A stretch of 64,000 nt of DNA, taken from the NCBI GenBank assembly GCA_016808115.1, contig JAEQBH010004437.1:61485-125484 (forward strand), in the 5' to 3' direction. The notes under the pieces were generated by a model, which saw only the letters and a program-made list of their open reading frames with translations, had not been told where the DNA came from and did not search any database. The stretch comes from Tetrastigma voinierianum (lineage: Eukaryota > Streptophyta > Magnoliopsida > Vitales > Vitaceae). A program made the position numbers and the translations under genes. Shown one piece after another: positions 9,351-22,600 of the stretch. Position 1 is the stretch's first letter. Every line of letters starts with the position of its first letter.

Positions 9351-10321
9351 TTTCTCAGCAATAAATGATGCATTTCAATTGTAAAATGTACCAAAATATG
9401 GAAGCTTTTAGAGAACAAAAAGAATAGGAAAAGTGACAAGCCTCGTTAAGTCTTTGAAACAACTTGATACACTTTCTTTAGTAACTTATTCTCTGACATC
9501 TAGTTGTCAATAAGGCGTAATGGGAATGTCGCACATTATAGTATGATTAATATATCCTTTGTCGAGATACAAGCCTTTGTTTCGATATTGGATGAGAATC
9601 GTAGGATGTCGTGAAGCAGTGTGGGAATGATATCTGATGGTCGGTATGTAAGAGACATCGTTCGATGTATACAAAGTAAAGTAACGATTTCTTGACAAAA
9701 TTGAAAAATTCACTCATCTATGGTAATATCCTCGACATGTGTATTGTATAATTTCTCTAGACCTCTTGTCATGATGTATATTAAGACATTACCATAGTTT
9801 CGAAGAGTAGACCCACTAGAATCTGGTTCCAAAATCACTCGCGAATGACAAACTCTCTCAGGAATGTAGCATCCATGAATGATGTAGTTTAAATGGTAGG
9901 ATAATGGCCTCTCCGTATTATTTAATTCATTTAGGATAATTTTGTGCAGATGAATTATGTATGTTTGACTATTCTGTGATATGTTATTACGATGGAAATA
10001 TATTGAGGACTAGGATAGATGTCGAATATGGGGGAGAAAAGGTACATTGTGTGCCTTTGGATATAGGTTGAATGCATGTTTGAACAATTGGTGATATGAT
10101 ATCTTAAGGACAACCATTGACAAACAAAGGTTGAATTAGTCCTCGGTGTAAGTATCACAAAGTGGAAATATGTTCCAAATGTACTGGAAATATGGGATGA
10201 ACGGTGGTGTGTCTGAATGTTGAACACGGTTAACAAGCTAGCATTGAGAAATTGAACCCATATTGAAGTTGTTGAGTCGAGCCCTGAGTGAATCAATGCG
10301 TAGATTGGCTATATAGATTTA

Positions 10322-12470
10322 TTGGTTTGCGACAATTATAATGCTGTAGAATTTGACTATAGTTGTGGGCCTAGTAGCGGTCTAGTACCGGATACGGGAG
10401 TATATGGAGAAGATGAAGATTGCGCTTATGAAAAAGCTAATGATGGATATGATGAAGATATTGATGATGAATCTAATAGAGACGCGGATGTTCAAGCTGA
10501 TGGACATATATCATCATTTCAGATTTTCAACCATGTTTTGGAGAATGAGCAAGAGGTATATGTCTCTACCCATGCAGCATCTTATGATGTATCGAATAAC
10601 CCAGATGTTGAGGAACCATATGAGTCATCCCATGTTCATTATCACTTACCACCAACACCTCAATTTGAACATGTTGAAAACTTAGGTAATGTTATTTCAA
10701 ATGGTTGGACTCCATGGGTGCAACATCTTGATTATTCATTGAGGAATTTGTAGTTGGCCAGGGATTTTTAATTGTAAAATCCCCTGCGAAGTTGCAGATT
10801 TACTCAATTAAAACGCACAGGATTTGTTGTTGTTGTTGCATATCGCCGAAAAATTGCTCGTTTTAAGATGTAAAAAGACCGAAGAATGTCAATGTCAATG
10901 GGAGCTTTGTGCCATGGTTGTGAAAGGTACTTGCTTATTTGTTATCAACAAATATAAATGGCCGCATACTTGTGTCAATCCTTGCTTGAATTGGGACCAT
11001 CAGTAATTAGACTCAAACTTGGTTACTGCTTATATAAAGGCAATAATTAAGGCACAGTTCACATTGACTATGGCTACTATTCAAGCAAGTATGATGGAGA
11101 AATGAGGATATGAAATATCATATAAAAAGGCGTTTGATGGAAAGCATAAAGCACTTAGAGAGTGATTTGGTGACTTTTCTCAGGCATATACACAGCTGCC
11201 ACATTTGTTCTTTGCCATAGAGAAAGCAAATCCTGGATGTGCTGTAATTTGGAAAACATTTGACACTAATATGCCAAACATTGAGATATTCCAACACATG
11301 TTCTTGTCACTCAAGCCATCTATTGAAGAGTTCAAACATTGTCATCCCATAATGAGTATTGATGGCACACATTTGTATGGAAAGTATAAAGGCACGTTAT
11401 TGATTGTTATGAGGTGTGACGGAAATAATCAGTTGTTTCCATTGGCATTTGCTATTACAAAAGGCAAGAATATTGATAGTTGGGGATGGTTCTTGGCATG
11501 TATCGAAACGAGTCTCTTTCAGCGGGCGGATTGTGTTATATCGACGGACATCAAGTATTATGGAAACTACTGATAAGCGATCCTCATCTTGGTTGAGCTA
11601 CACCATTTGCCTATCACAGGATTTATATGCGTCATCTTGCAAGCAATTTTATAACTTGATTCAAAGATAAACTCTTGAAGAATTTGGTATACCAAAAGCA
11701 ATTTTTAGCGGTATAGGCATAATTCAATAAACATGGTTACAATTGGGAGGGAATTAATTACAAAAGCGAAGCGATGGTTAGAAACGATGCACTGATTATG
11801 GGCACTTTCAAATGATGGAGGTCGAAGATATGAGATAATGACAACCAACATGTCAGAGGTATTTAACGGTGTTCTTAAAGGAGCTCGTAGCTTACCATTC
11901 ACTGCATTTATACAGTTGACCTTCTTCCACCTTAACAGTTACTTTGTTGCAAGAAGGGAACAATGTGCTAATAGATTGGCATCTGATGAGCAGTTCACTT
12001 CATATGTTGATGCTCAGATTCAGAGTCGTGTTGTTAAGGCTGGTTCGATGGAAATTGTTCTTTACGATCACATACGAGGCTGGAATTTCATGTCAAGTCA
12101 AGAGGTTGTCGAGCAGCATCGTACTCAACACATGGCAAAATGCATGTGGAAAGACAGCGATCTAGGATTTCCATGTAGCCATATCATAGCGGCATGTTAT
12201 CGATATGTTGATTTTCGGTTATTTGTTCAAAGCTACTCGCTCTTGTGGTCGTACTATGATACATGGGCAGAAGCTTGTTTCATCGATATTCAATAAAGAT
12301 GAGTATTACTCTTTATGATGAGTAAATACGATTAATCATCCTTAGTAAATGAAGCAATGGCGAGTGGATGTCACCAAAATCAACTGGGTGCATAATGGGA
12401 ATGGGCGTTAGGGAGGGAAAACTACTATCACATGTGGGTTATTACCAAGCAATGAGTCCGCAATCGGCAG
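10322..12470 (+). pseudogene. MULE transposase (mudrA-like), frameshifted
   Basis: Blocks in order: acidic N-terminal segment (CGPSSGLVPDTGVYG at about 10373, then a D/E-rich run, then LPPTPQFEHVENLG at about 10646); DNA-binding region (CKKTEECQCQWE, NKYKWPHTCVNPCLN at about 10872-10990); transposase core (PIMSIDGTHLYGKYKGTLL, LFPLAFAIT, SWGWFLACI at 11346-11510); C-terminal part (MTTNMSEVFNGVLKGARSLP at 11838-11897, then YFVARREQCANRLASDEQFT); SWIM remnant (GFPCSHIIAAC at about 12167). A trace of the terminal zinc knuckle (ITCGL) is near 12428. These match the DDE transposase (PF10551) and SWIM (PF04434) families. Stops and frame changes occur at about 10750, 11030, 11540 and 11700, so it is not functional as sequenced. 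Confidence 0.88.
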
Positions 12471-12667
12471 TCTTGTAAAATAGAAATCAAGTTCGGTGAT
12501 AGTGTAAATACTTGTGTACCTTATTTAAGTAAATGAGACATCAATCATGTACGTGTGTATTTTAATTCATTTCCGCTGTAATTAGTACTTGCATTAATTA
12601 TGTTGATACTATTTCTCCAATGTGTATTATTAATAATTATACTGTCTTCGTGTTATCTGTTATAGAT

Positions 12668-14110
12668 ATGGCGTTTAGAGGGCTTCATGATACAGATTCT
12701 TTGGATCCATCTGTCTTGGTATTGCAAGACCGGACAGTCAGCTTAGTAGATCTAAGCGGTATGTATTTTATTACTTATCAATTAATATTTCAAATTGTAA
12801 CATGAATTTGCATAATAAATTACTATAAATTTTGTTTCTTCGTTGCTTATAGTTTCGGAAGTATTGTCTTACTCGTCGTGAGGATGAAAGCCTTCGTAAC
12901 GTATGGAGGATGGATATAGACATTCGTCCGCCACATGATCCGTTCGAGTTTAATGGTGTATCACTGGCTTGGGCCACATCATGATCGATTGGCCACTTAT
13001 CCTTGTCTCGTCGAGATGGCGGCGAGGCAGTGCGTTTCGTGTGCGTCGGAGAGATGACGATCCGTTACGGGGATCTTTTGCTATCATCATGACCTCCGTG
13101 TCGGCCGGATCGGCGATCAGCGGGGCGTGTGTGCTTGATGTAGCCGAGTTGTGTGGGAGGCACGCTCGGTGTCACCACTACCGTGATGTCTCAGGAAGGA
13201 TCCGCTATCTTCCTTCAAGTGGTTATGTGTGGGTTATCACCCAGCACCTAATGCGAGATGAGTCGCTTTAGAGCCGGAGTGCGTGTGGTTTCATCTTAAG
13301 CGATGGGATCCTTCTTGTTTTGCGGACAAGAAGAGTGCATGTTCATATGTTCTTTCTCCCCGCCTCTGAGATTTGACACATCACTGCGACTTATAGTTGG
13401 GGTGGTGCGTCTTGCTTTTATACATATCGCCCGAGTTATGCAGGAGCCGGCTTGGATCGTGAGCCTTGATGATAAGCGATTGTATTACAGCGATACAGGT
13501 ATGTAAATTTTTTTATTACATGCACATTCATATACAAACCACATCATTAGGTTGCTTACTTTATGTTTATTTTATATTGGTATGGTGGGAGGAAACCGCG
13601 CCGGCGACCGTTTTAGAGATCAACGGCATATCGGCTTCCTGTCCTCAGCGCACATGATAGCGATGTCGTCATCGTCGTGGAGACCTAACTAAGGCCCTCG
13701 GCTTGATGGATTACTAAGTTGAGCCTCCCAGTTGAGCGGATCTGGAAGCTAGCTCTTCCATCAGGGTGTGTATGTGGAGAGTACCTTTGACACGGGTGCA
13801 TAACCCATTTGGTGTACTCCTCCTATATCGAGATCAGCTGGATGCACAAACTCTTGATCAGGTAATGATATATGTAAAAGTATATGGTTCTATAGTAATT
13901 TCATTTATATTCACATAAAGTTTTGACATCAGTGTAAATTTGTAGGTCTTATGCGTAAATACGTGAGAGTTGGTTAACGACTTGAGATATCACAGCTAGT
14001 CGGGAGATACAGCGGGCGATATCCACCACTTATATGTTTCGAGCACAGTGAGTGTGTAGCAACCAGGAGCTGGCTCGACAGCCGGTGGGCGGATTGAGCA
14101 AGAGCCTCGA
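12668..14110 (+). pseudogene. PMD (MAIN/MAIL-like) passenger gene of MULE-1, degraded
   Basis: Begins MAFRGLHDTDSLDPSVLVLQ (12668), a typical opening of MULE-borne plant-mobile-domain proteins. Later blocks in several frames are GHIMIDWPLI (12970), VGEMTI (13050), DVAELCG (13139), FADKKSACSYVLSP (13322), a YSWG-like segment with RPSYAG (13397-13445), and YRDQLDAQTLDQ (13831). These follow the order of the PMD fold (PF10536, aminotransferase-like mobile domain). Intron-like sequences interrupt at about 12758-12852 and 13498-13580. Host relatives (MAIN, MAIL1) act in silencing and meristem maintenance. This copy has many frame breaks. The identification rests on several short blocks in the right order. 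Confidence 0.65.
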
Positions 14111-14675
14111 GGCCTTAGGATGAAGCCTTTTATCAAATCCATTTATCAATTACAATTCATTAATATAAACGTTTTCATTCTCAAATCTTTGCGGGCGATT
14201 TTCCATTTAGAAGCGACGTAAGCATTTACAATTTCAATGCAATTCCTTTACAAAATATGCATTTAACGAAAATGGCATTTTATGTCATTTACAACATAAT
14301 AATATCAATCGTAATCGGATATAAGTACGAAAATAATTTCGAGTTGAACTACTTTTTGTTTTACAAGAAACAATATCATGCTTCGAAAATGGTGAGGATG
14401 CATGTAGACCTCGTGAACCTTTGGATGACTCAGGCTCCTCGATCTTGGAATTAAAGCTTTCAAAATCTGTCTATCACTCAAATTCGCACATTACTAAAAA
14501 CAATACGCTAATCATTTTCATGCTTAGTGGTTCTATACAGTTCTCTATTCCATTTCAGTTCAATACGAATCATGCATTTATCGAATTAATGCCTTTATAC
14601 AATGTCTATGTGTAATGTAAAAGATATTTATACATATACACTTTTCAAATCATTTTTCGCTTTTCGGTTGCGATT
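14111..14675. other. Non-coding 3' part of MULE-1
   Basis: AT-rich sequence between the PMD remnant and the tandem array. No coding similarity seen. Confidence 0.35.
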
Positions 14676-15035
14676 TCACATATGACTATAGAATCAACAT
14701 TTACGACAAATTCAGTTGGTGAATCCTATCATGTTTGTCATTCAGTAGCAATGTGATTTCACATTCAATATTACCATCTCACATATGGCTATAGAAGTCG
14801 ACATTCACGATAGATTCAGTTGGTGAATCCTATCCTGTTTGTCATTCAATAGCAATGTGATTTCACATTCAGTATTACAATCTCACATATAACTATAGAA
14901 ATCGACATTCACGATAGATTCAGTTGGTGAATCCTGTCATGTTTGTCATTCAGTAGCAATGTGGGTTCGCATTGAACAAATACGGTTACCCTCATGACGA
15001 ATTCAATTGGTAGATCCCGTCATATTTGGTCATTG
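14676..15035. repeat. Tandem array with a 103-bp unit, three copies plus a partial fourth
   Basis: TCACATATNNCTATAGAA begins units at 14676, 14779 and 14883 (spacing 103 and 104). Every unit contains AGATTCAGTTGGTGAATCCT, TTTGTCATTCARTAGCAATG and GATTTCACATTCA; the third is changed to GGGTTCGCATTGA. A degraded fourth unit follows to about 15035. Subterminal arrays are common in MULEs. Confidence 0.85.
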
Positions 15036-15142
15036 ATATCCCATTTAAGTCAATTTACTTTCATGTAATAAATTGATTATAGTTCAAATACATGCACCTG
15101 TACGAGATATTTGACAAACATTTGAATACTAATAATTCAAAT

Positions 15143-15281
<139 letters not shown>

Positions 15282-15530
15282 CACAAATAGAACTTGAAAT
15301 GGGAATTGAGTCATAAGAGAACAACAAATAGGGCCAGGAAACGAAGCAGAACAAACGATTTATTGATCCTTTTTCTCTTTCGATGCACGTCACGTCGAGG
15401 TTATCGTCTTCACACATTACCTAGTAGTACAAATTCTCCACTCTTAGTGGTTAAACAAATAATCGTGCTAAATGAGATCAAACCGCCTCGGTGGCGAGAA
15501 TGCAGTCGTTTTACTTAGTCTCATTCTTAT

Positions 15531-16557
15531 TTGTACCCCCACTAGTCATTTATTAGGGTCCCTAAACAATCGATGTACGAATACGGGACTTAAAATTGCA
15601 TAGCATGCAAAAACAAGGTTGCAGGAAGCAATGGTACCGGTACCACTTTGGTAAATGCCGTGCAGTCCCTTCTTGTCAATGGAATGCGGAATGCCACTTT
15701 GCAGGTGGTGTCCCGGTACCACACTGTCTTTGCCTGATAGATGCAGAGTACCCTCTTTGGTCAGGGTACCATGCGAATCTGCCCAGAAAATGGCAGATTT
15801 TGCGATTCTCACCCATTTTTCTTCCATAAATCTCCTCCAATTCATCCCATATAAAAAATCCACCATGGAATCCACCCAAAACAACTCCAAAAGTGGTTTA
15901 GAATCAATGAAAACCTCTTTTCTTAAGTTAGGGCTTTTCCCCAAAATCAAAATCACAAAAGATGAACTTAGGGTTTGGTTTTCTTACCTTGAATCTCTTC
16001 AAATCTCAACTTCTAAGTTGCTTGATCACAAAGGAGCAAGAAAATGGGAAACAATCCCACCAAAATCACTCCTTCTTGCAAACCCTAGCTTTTCTCCCTT
16101 TTCTTCTCTCTTCTCTCCCCAAAACGTGTTTGCTCAAAAATGAGCATCTAAGGCAGGTGGTCTTTTACCCCTATCTCTTTAAGGCCTTGTTTGGCCATAA
16201 AAAAATATGCATTCTTTGCCTTAAGTTTCTCTATAGTGCTATATGGCCCATAAATCTCTTTAATTGCACTTAAATTTTCGATATTCATACTTAGACTACA
16301 AGCTTGTTTGTATGCGGCCTTTAGGTCCTTATTTTACAGTTCTTCAACTTTTGCCCTTTTTACACTTGGGTTAATTTTCGGGTTCAATCAATTCTCATTT
16401 AGCATATAATATTTGCATTTAGCTCTTAGCCATATAATCATTTATTCAATATTCATTTAACAATTTCCAGGAAAATACCAAAGTTGGCTCAATTTATACC
16501 CATAATATATATAATAATTTTTATTATAAAATTCTAGGGTATTTTTTGGGCGTTACA
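15531..16557 (-). mobile_element. Gypsy-type LTR (possible solo LTR)
   Basis: On the minus strand it begins TGTAACGCCC (16557), a typical start for Del/Tekay-type gypsy LTRs. A possible end is GGGGGTACA at 15531. The five bases outside are CTATT (16558-16562) and TTATT (15526-15530), a 4/5 match for a target duplication. LTR-like sequence may continue to about 15300, so the inner boundary is uncertain. The ORFs inside (for example the stretch coding MESTQNNSKSGLESMK on the plus strand) have no recognised similarity and are not counted as genes. Confidence 0.45.
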
Positions 16558-16829
16558 CTATTTTTTCCTTAGTTTGTTTAGTAGGGCCGGCACAGAGTCT
16601 TAGAAGTGTTATGACTTGTTATTGTAAGCTTCACAGATAAGTAAATCTAACCCCCGAGACCTGAACTCAGTTTTCTCAAACACCTTTTTCCATAAGGAGT
16701 CACAGCTATGATTTGTTCTTTCTTATTTTGTTTCTCTTTTAAATAAAACAAAAATAAGTAATTGACTCAAACTGTTTTTTAAAATGGTTTTTCAAATAAA
16801 AGCAGTATAGACTTTTTGGTAAAGGCTTA

Positions 16830-18833
16830 CATAATAGCCAAAAATGCGGAATCCGATGATACCTTGAGCAACAAGTGGGATAAGATGCTTCTTCACCATT
16901 CCTTCTTTGAATTTATAACTTTTGTGAGAAACCACAGTGACCTTTATCAATTAAGTGGGAGAAGACTTCCATACCTAGGACAAATAAATAAGGGGTCCCC
17001 TTGCCTTAAACCTCTCGATGCTTTGCTAAAAAAGAAACTGTTAGACTACCATTTATAAGCATAGAAAGAGAGCGTGGATATACACCTTTTATCCAAGCAA
17101 AATCACATTGCTCTGGAAACCCCATCCTTTAAAGTGAATAAGGAACTTCCAGTTTATCTTATCATAGGCCTTTTCTATGTTTAGTTTGCACATGATACCC
17201 TTTTTCTTCTCCTATATCAATGAGTCAATCACTTCGTCGTATGAAAGAAGCATCAAGGATTTGTCTGCCTTCCATAAAAGCATTTTGGGCTTTATTTACC
17301 AACCAACTCATCACCTTCTTTAGTCGATTTGCTAACACTTTGGCGATCAACTTGTATAGGCTACCCATAAAGCTGATGGGTCTAAAATCCTTTAGGTCTT
17401 CCGGTCCTTCCTTTTTTGGAATCATAACTATGAAAGTAGAGTTCAGGCATTTTACAAACTTGCCTGTGTAAAAAAATCCTTGGCTTTGCCATGATTTCCT
17501 CTTTACGTGTTCAGACTAAATTGCCAAAAATCGGCGAGTAAACCCATCTAGACCCCGATGCTTTCTCTGCCATTCATCTCATCGAGAGCTACCCTGACTT
17601 CCTCTTATGTGAAAGGCAATTCCAAGCTCATAGCTTCCATCTCATCTAATTTTGTAAAGTCCATATTGACAATGCCTTCTTGCAAGTCTTGACCTTCTTT
17701 TACTCATGCCCCATTGATTTTTAGACTGACAATGTCATTGTGCCTTCTTTGGGAGTTCGCCATTTTGTGGAAAAACCTAGTGTTTCTATCACCTTCCTTT
17801 AGCCACAATTCTCTAGATTTCTGTCTCCACATGATCTCCTCTAGCAGGGCCCATTTCTTGAACTCCTGGACTTCATCAGCTTTTCTTTCTAATTCAAGTT
17901 GGGTTAGGGATCTTTGGGGTCCTAGAGCATCCCAGTGTGCCAAAATCTACAAAGTTGTCTTCTACCCTCCTAAAGACTTCCTTGTTCCAGCTCTTTGAGG
18001 GCTTTCAACTTTTCTGCCATCACGAAGCTACTAGTGCCTCTAAAAACAAAACTCTCCCACCACTCAACAATCCGATCCTTAAAGCCCTCTGCCTTGAGCC
18101 ATATGTTTTCAAACCAAAAAGGCGTAGGGCCTTTAGTAGTGTTTCCCCCCTCTACCAACAAAAAGGTAAAGTGATTTGAAAGGGGTTTTTAGAATAGTTG
18201 GCATTTCCCAAATGATCTTCCCAATCCTATGAAACTAAGAATCATCAATACGAATTCGGTACTTTATTTCTGACTGAACTAGGTGTAACAATCTCCTTTG
18301 AGGGGCAAATCATTTAATTCTAGGTCTTCGATAACTTGAGTGAATCTTCTCACAGCTCCCATCCATCTTCCTTCCCTATTCCTTTCCCTTGGAAACCTTA
18401 AAACAGTAAATCCACCCTAAACACCGGGGGAGTGATCCACACACCTCTTATAGCCTAGATCCTCCGAAGATCTCCCTCAAGTCCCTTTTATAGGCCCGTA
18501 GATTCTAATGAACACCTAGAAAAAATCATCCCCACAATTTCTGAATCTGCATGACAAAGAATGATTGCTTTCCTCATGCCCAACCAACCGAACCACTCTA
18601 GTGTCCCACATAATCACAATCCCACCCAAGGCACCCTCAAAGCAGGAAACAACCCATTCCATGAACCTACTAGGAACTAAGCTTTGAATTAGCCTTCTCG
18701 AACAAGATTTCCATTTTGTCTCCGGGAGACAAACAACATCCACTTTCTGTGTTTTTAGGAAAACCTTGATTAATTTTCTTTTAGTAAAATCATTTGCTCC
18801 CCTAACATTCTAGGACAGAATTTTTATCTTCAT
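16830..18833 (-). pseudogene. L1-type LINE ORF2 remnant (endonuclease and reverse transcriptase)
   Basis: Minus-strand reading starts MKIKILS then NVRGANDFTKRKLIK (18833-18770), a typical plant LINE endonuclease start, and continues VDVVCLPETKW and GGIVIMWDTRVV. The linker region has TPFWFENIWLKAEGFKD (18130) and LKEGDRNTRFFHKMAN (about 17790). Reverse transcriptase motifs are FRPISFMGSLYKLIAKVLA (about 17370) and RGLRQGDPL (about 17000). Stops and frameshifts separate the blocks. The 3' part after RT motif 4 is missing, so this is not a simple 5'-truncated copy; the end was lost by later deletion or rearrangement. Confidence 0.88.
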
Positions 18834-19544
18834 AACCAACCAACATAAAGCCCCTTGCCCCTTTAGGCCTTTTTATCTTCATTTCCATTTGGTCCTGGGT
18901 TGTTTAAAGTAAGAATCAATTCCTTCAACAACAAATACAGCAACAAGATAAAAAGACTGAATCCACAGATAATGCAGCTTATTAGCTCTTTTGCCTCACT
19001 GCCAACAAAAACTTGAATTGCTTTAATCTGATCAAATAAGATGGGTGTCCTCACTTCTTAACATTAACTAGCTAGGAAAAAGCAACCACATTGACAAAAA
19101 ACAAAAAACAAAAAACAAAGCACCATCACTACTCTTCCCTTCCTGTCTTTGAATGTGAAGGTTGATGGTTATATATTCGTTCATTTTGAATAAATTTCAA
19201 ATATTACAGATGAAACAGAGACATTTAGATCATCAGCAGTATGCGAATGATTTAATTAAAACATCTTTCCAGTTTTGGCGTCGACGGTCTCTGTTTGAGT
19301 AAATGCAGACTGATGATCCCCTCCTGAAGAATCCAACACAAGCATTTTCAGCACCCTTTTCTATTATATATTTCTCCTTACCTATCAAAAGAACCCAACA
19401 CAAGCATAAGTAACTGAATTTGGCTTCAATTCCTTTCCTTATTGCCCAAAAAAAAAAAAAAAAAGGGAGAAGAGTCTAAAAGAATTATAGAAAAAACAAA
19501 AGACCAACCTGAGATAACCCACGAGCTCAAGCTGTTCATGATCT
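18834..19544 (-). other. 3' flank of the ALS small-subunit gene
   Basis: Probably includes the 3' UTR of the gene ending at 19545. Contains a poly(A) run of about 18 bases near 19447. No other feature recognised. Confidence 0.4.
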
Positions 19545-19630
19545 TCAGTGTGAGAGAGGAAGGCATATCCCCGGAGATAGGTTAGATCACCCTGATTCCC
19601 GCACCAACGCTACCCTCCTGTGCGTGCTGC
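19545..19630 (-). CDS. AIP1/AIP3: ALS small subunit exon 12 (C-terminus)
   Basis: Acceptor TTCTTGAAG| precedes GCAGCACGCAC. The exon encodes ARTG, VALVRESG and DLTYLRGYAF, ending just after FPLSH at the stop at 19545-19547 if single lost bases near 19617 (AGG for AGGG), 19595 and 19560 (TTCCT for TTCCCT) are allowed for. Confidence 0.8.
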
Positions 19631-22600
19631 CTTCAAGAAACAGAAAATCTCGCTCACAGAGAAACAAAGACAAAAAGGGAAGCCTGTTAAACACATACTT
19701 AACTTAAAAATTACAAGATGGTATGCAGCTGCTGGTGCACAATAAACTGTTCATCCAAAAAGAGAACAAGAAGAAGAAGAAAAGTTACTATGGAGCTGAC
19801 CTCACAGATCCCATAGGGCTCAATAACCTCTGCAGTGCAACCATCTTGTTTAAATCTCCTGTGAGCTGGAATAAAAATGCAAATAGCTTTGAAGTGTTAG
19901 TGAAACTAGGAGGAAAAACGAAGACGATATTGCAGGATAGCGAAAATACCAGAAAAATACAGGAATGGCTAGCATTGTAATACACTGGAGTGTTAAACGA
20001 TCAACTCTCCTAAAAGCTCAAGCTTATAAGATTTGGGTTTAATATGAATATCATGCTTCTTAACACCCTCCACGTGTGAGTATACCATGCGTGGAATCAA
20101 ACAAACCAAATTGAGTCTTCATGGACTTTCAAATCCATGAATGAGGATTAGTGCGAAGATGAAACAAGACACAGAACTCTATCCAAACCAAACTCTAATA
20201 CCAAAGTACACAAAGTTCAGACTCTGAGGCCTCTTGGGATCTCGAGGATGGCTTAGAAAGGTTGTCGGGTAGAGCAGTCGATACAATGTCGCATCATCTC
20301 CTGAAATCATATGACGCCCTCCACGGACATGTCACCAGTATCCAACTCCGCTGTAGCACTTGAGTGCGGCATGGAGCTTGCCAATCACCTGCCCACACTC
20401 GAGTACCATACAGACCGTCACCTAATGCTCTCCAACTCCTGTCAGCTTGGCCAGACACATGGCCTGAACAACCTATAAAAGAGGCACCCCATACCACAAG
20501 GGAGGGAAAAAGTTTCGAACTGAGGGAAAAAGGTTCTCTAACAATAATAACTAGAGCCATTCTTGTTTAGAACTAGAAGAACAAGAAGAAGAGGCTACGT
20601 GATTGATGCAGTGCCCAGAACTCTACTTATAAGAAATAAAAAGATATTACCAAGACAACAAGGGCATTTAGGTAAACATTTTCACCTCTAGGGTAATAGT
20701 GTGATCAGACACATCAACTGGCTTTGTACGGAAAATGTTAGCAATATCAAGAACATCCTCCTAGCAACAGTGTTCACAGCAATCTTTATCAACATCAACT
20801 CGTTCATAAATGGCATGTAAATGTAATATCGCGAACCTGAACAAATCACGATTGTATTTTGTTGAGAAGTTGAGCGTTGTAGAAAAGAAAGAACCAATTG
20901 ATATCAGTTTTTCTTTTACGAAGCATTTGTTCCAACAGAAAATAGGTTGAGAAATTTTCTTGCAAAAATTAGAAAAATAAAAGGAAAGCCATATAAAAGA
21001 AGAATAAGACCAAACAAAGTAATGAGTGGAAACAAGCTAGAGTACTTTAAGAACCATAAATTATTCTGAAAAGAAAAAAAGACTTGAATCAGGAAAATTA
21101 TGTAAATTTGCAAGTTTTCCATTCCTGAGTTGGATTCTTCAAAGGGGATCAGTAGGTTTCTTGGAAGGCCCATAATTTCTTGTCTCAATGCTGAAAATTA
21201 AGGCTCTCACCTCATGGAGATCTATTAACTACAGAGTTGCTGAACCAATTTACTGATTATTGATCAGTTCAGGAACAACAGTTGTAATGCGAGACGCCCC
21301 TCTGTTTCAGCAGGGCCCACAGCTAGACTCTGAGAGTATGAAATGAAGACAACCCTCAAATCAGTATCTCATGAGAATCAGAAAAAATAAATAACAAGCA
21401 CAAATCAATACTGACCTGAATGTTATAACTTCTTCGAGAGATAACCCCAGTAACAATATTGAGAACACCAGGAGCATCATTCACGAGCATAGTCAAAGTG
21501 TGTGATCGAAGCCCACTTGACTGAATTTTTCAAATTGGGAAAAACAAAAGAACATGTTGAAAATTTGATGAGGATTACTTAAATTTCAGATGAAGAAGTC
21601 GGATCCAAATGTGGAACTGACAAAAGAGTCTTTTTAATTTTATGTCTATTCCAGGCATTATCTTCGAAAAAGAACAAATAATAAAAAAATAAAGGTTTTA
21701 TTTATTTTATTCTGAATACCAATGGCTTGATCAAATGCTCACTGAGGAGTCTGTCAAGGTTACCTCCTTTCTATACAGGTTTTAAAGTTTATACCTCCCT
21801 TCCGTACAGTTTTGGCTAAGTATGAGTTCAACATTGTAAGAAACAAATAAACAAAATGTAAAGGAATCATCTGCTTAACAAATGGATATCTTACATCTTC
21901 ATCATTGAGAACACCCCAATGGGGGTCAGAACTTGATTAACAGCAAAGTCATCAAAAGGCTCCACTGGTAAACATCACCCTTCATCAGCAAAAAAACATT
22001 TATCAAGGTCGATCAAAATAGTCGATGATTTGGAAACAAAATTATACATCATATGCAAGAATCAAAAGAATAATATACTATAATCATGTAGTAGGGAGAG
22101 AACAATGTCAAGCGAGAAGGATGTATCGACTAAAGACCATCTGCTCTCACCTAGCATAGCTCTGATAAGTTCCTAGGCAAAGAACTTCAAACACATAAAA
22201 ATAAATTTGGCTGGACATGCATCATAGATGAATATTTTTCTTTTGTATAATTGATCATGGCAGAGTCAGTTCACCACTCTCTGAATCATAAAGGTAGAGT
22301 ATTTGAATGAACATCTACCCAACAACTGATTAGTAATTATGATATCAGAAAGATAAATTGATCAAAAACACATGATTTGCAAGAAGGATAAAGCGGACCA
22401 ATGCTAACCAATTTTTTTTTTTTAAAGTACATGGATGGCTGCTAAAGCATTCAAGAGAAGATATCAAAAGCAGGAAGGAACAACAAATATAAAACCAATA
22501 AAATCTTCCAAGCACGAACGAACAGAAGGGAATAATTTTCTAATCTGGAGTATCAGTTAGACCCAGTTGGGTAAACACTCTGCAGTCGTATCTCCACACT

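Larger units (their letters stand above)
9500..15035 (+). mobile_element. MULE-1: Mutator-like element carrying a PMD gene
   Basis: The element is inferred from a mudrA-type transposase remnant (10322-12470) followed in the same orientation by a plant-mobile-domain gene (12668-14110) and a 103-bp tandem array (14676-15035). The region 9500-10320 is probably its 5' end and degraded N-terminal coding sequence, but frames there are too broken to read. I could not find a convincing pair of long terminal inverted repeats or a 9-bp target duplication, so both ends are approximate. Presence of MULE and PMD is seen; the single-element interpretation is inference. Confidence 0.6.

Noticed and set aside
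9507..10296. Minus-strand open frames with His/Tyr/Ile-rich composition
   Set aside because: They are opposite-strand shadows of the degraded N-terminal part of the MULE-1 transposase.
15655..16143. A 162-codon plus-strand open frame
   Set aside because: Lies within a sequence with LTR start and end signals on the opposite strand. No known domain.
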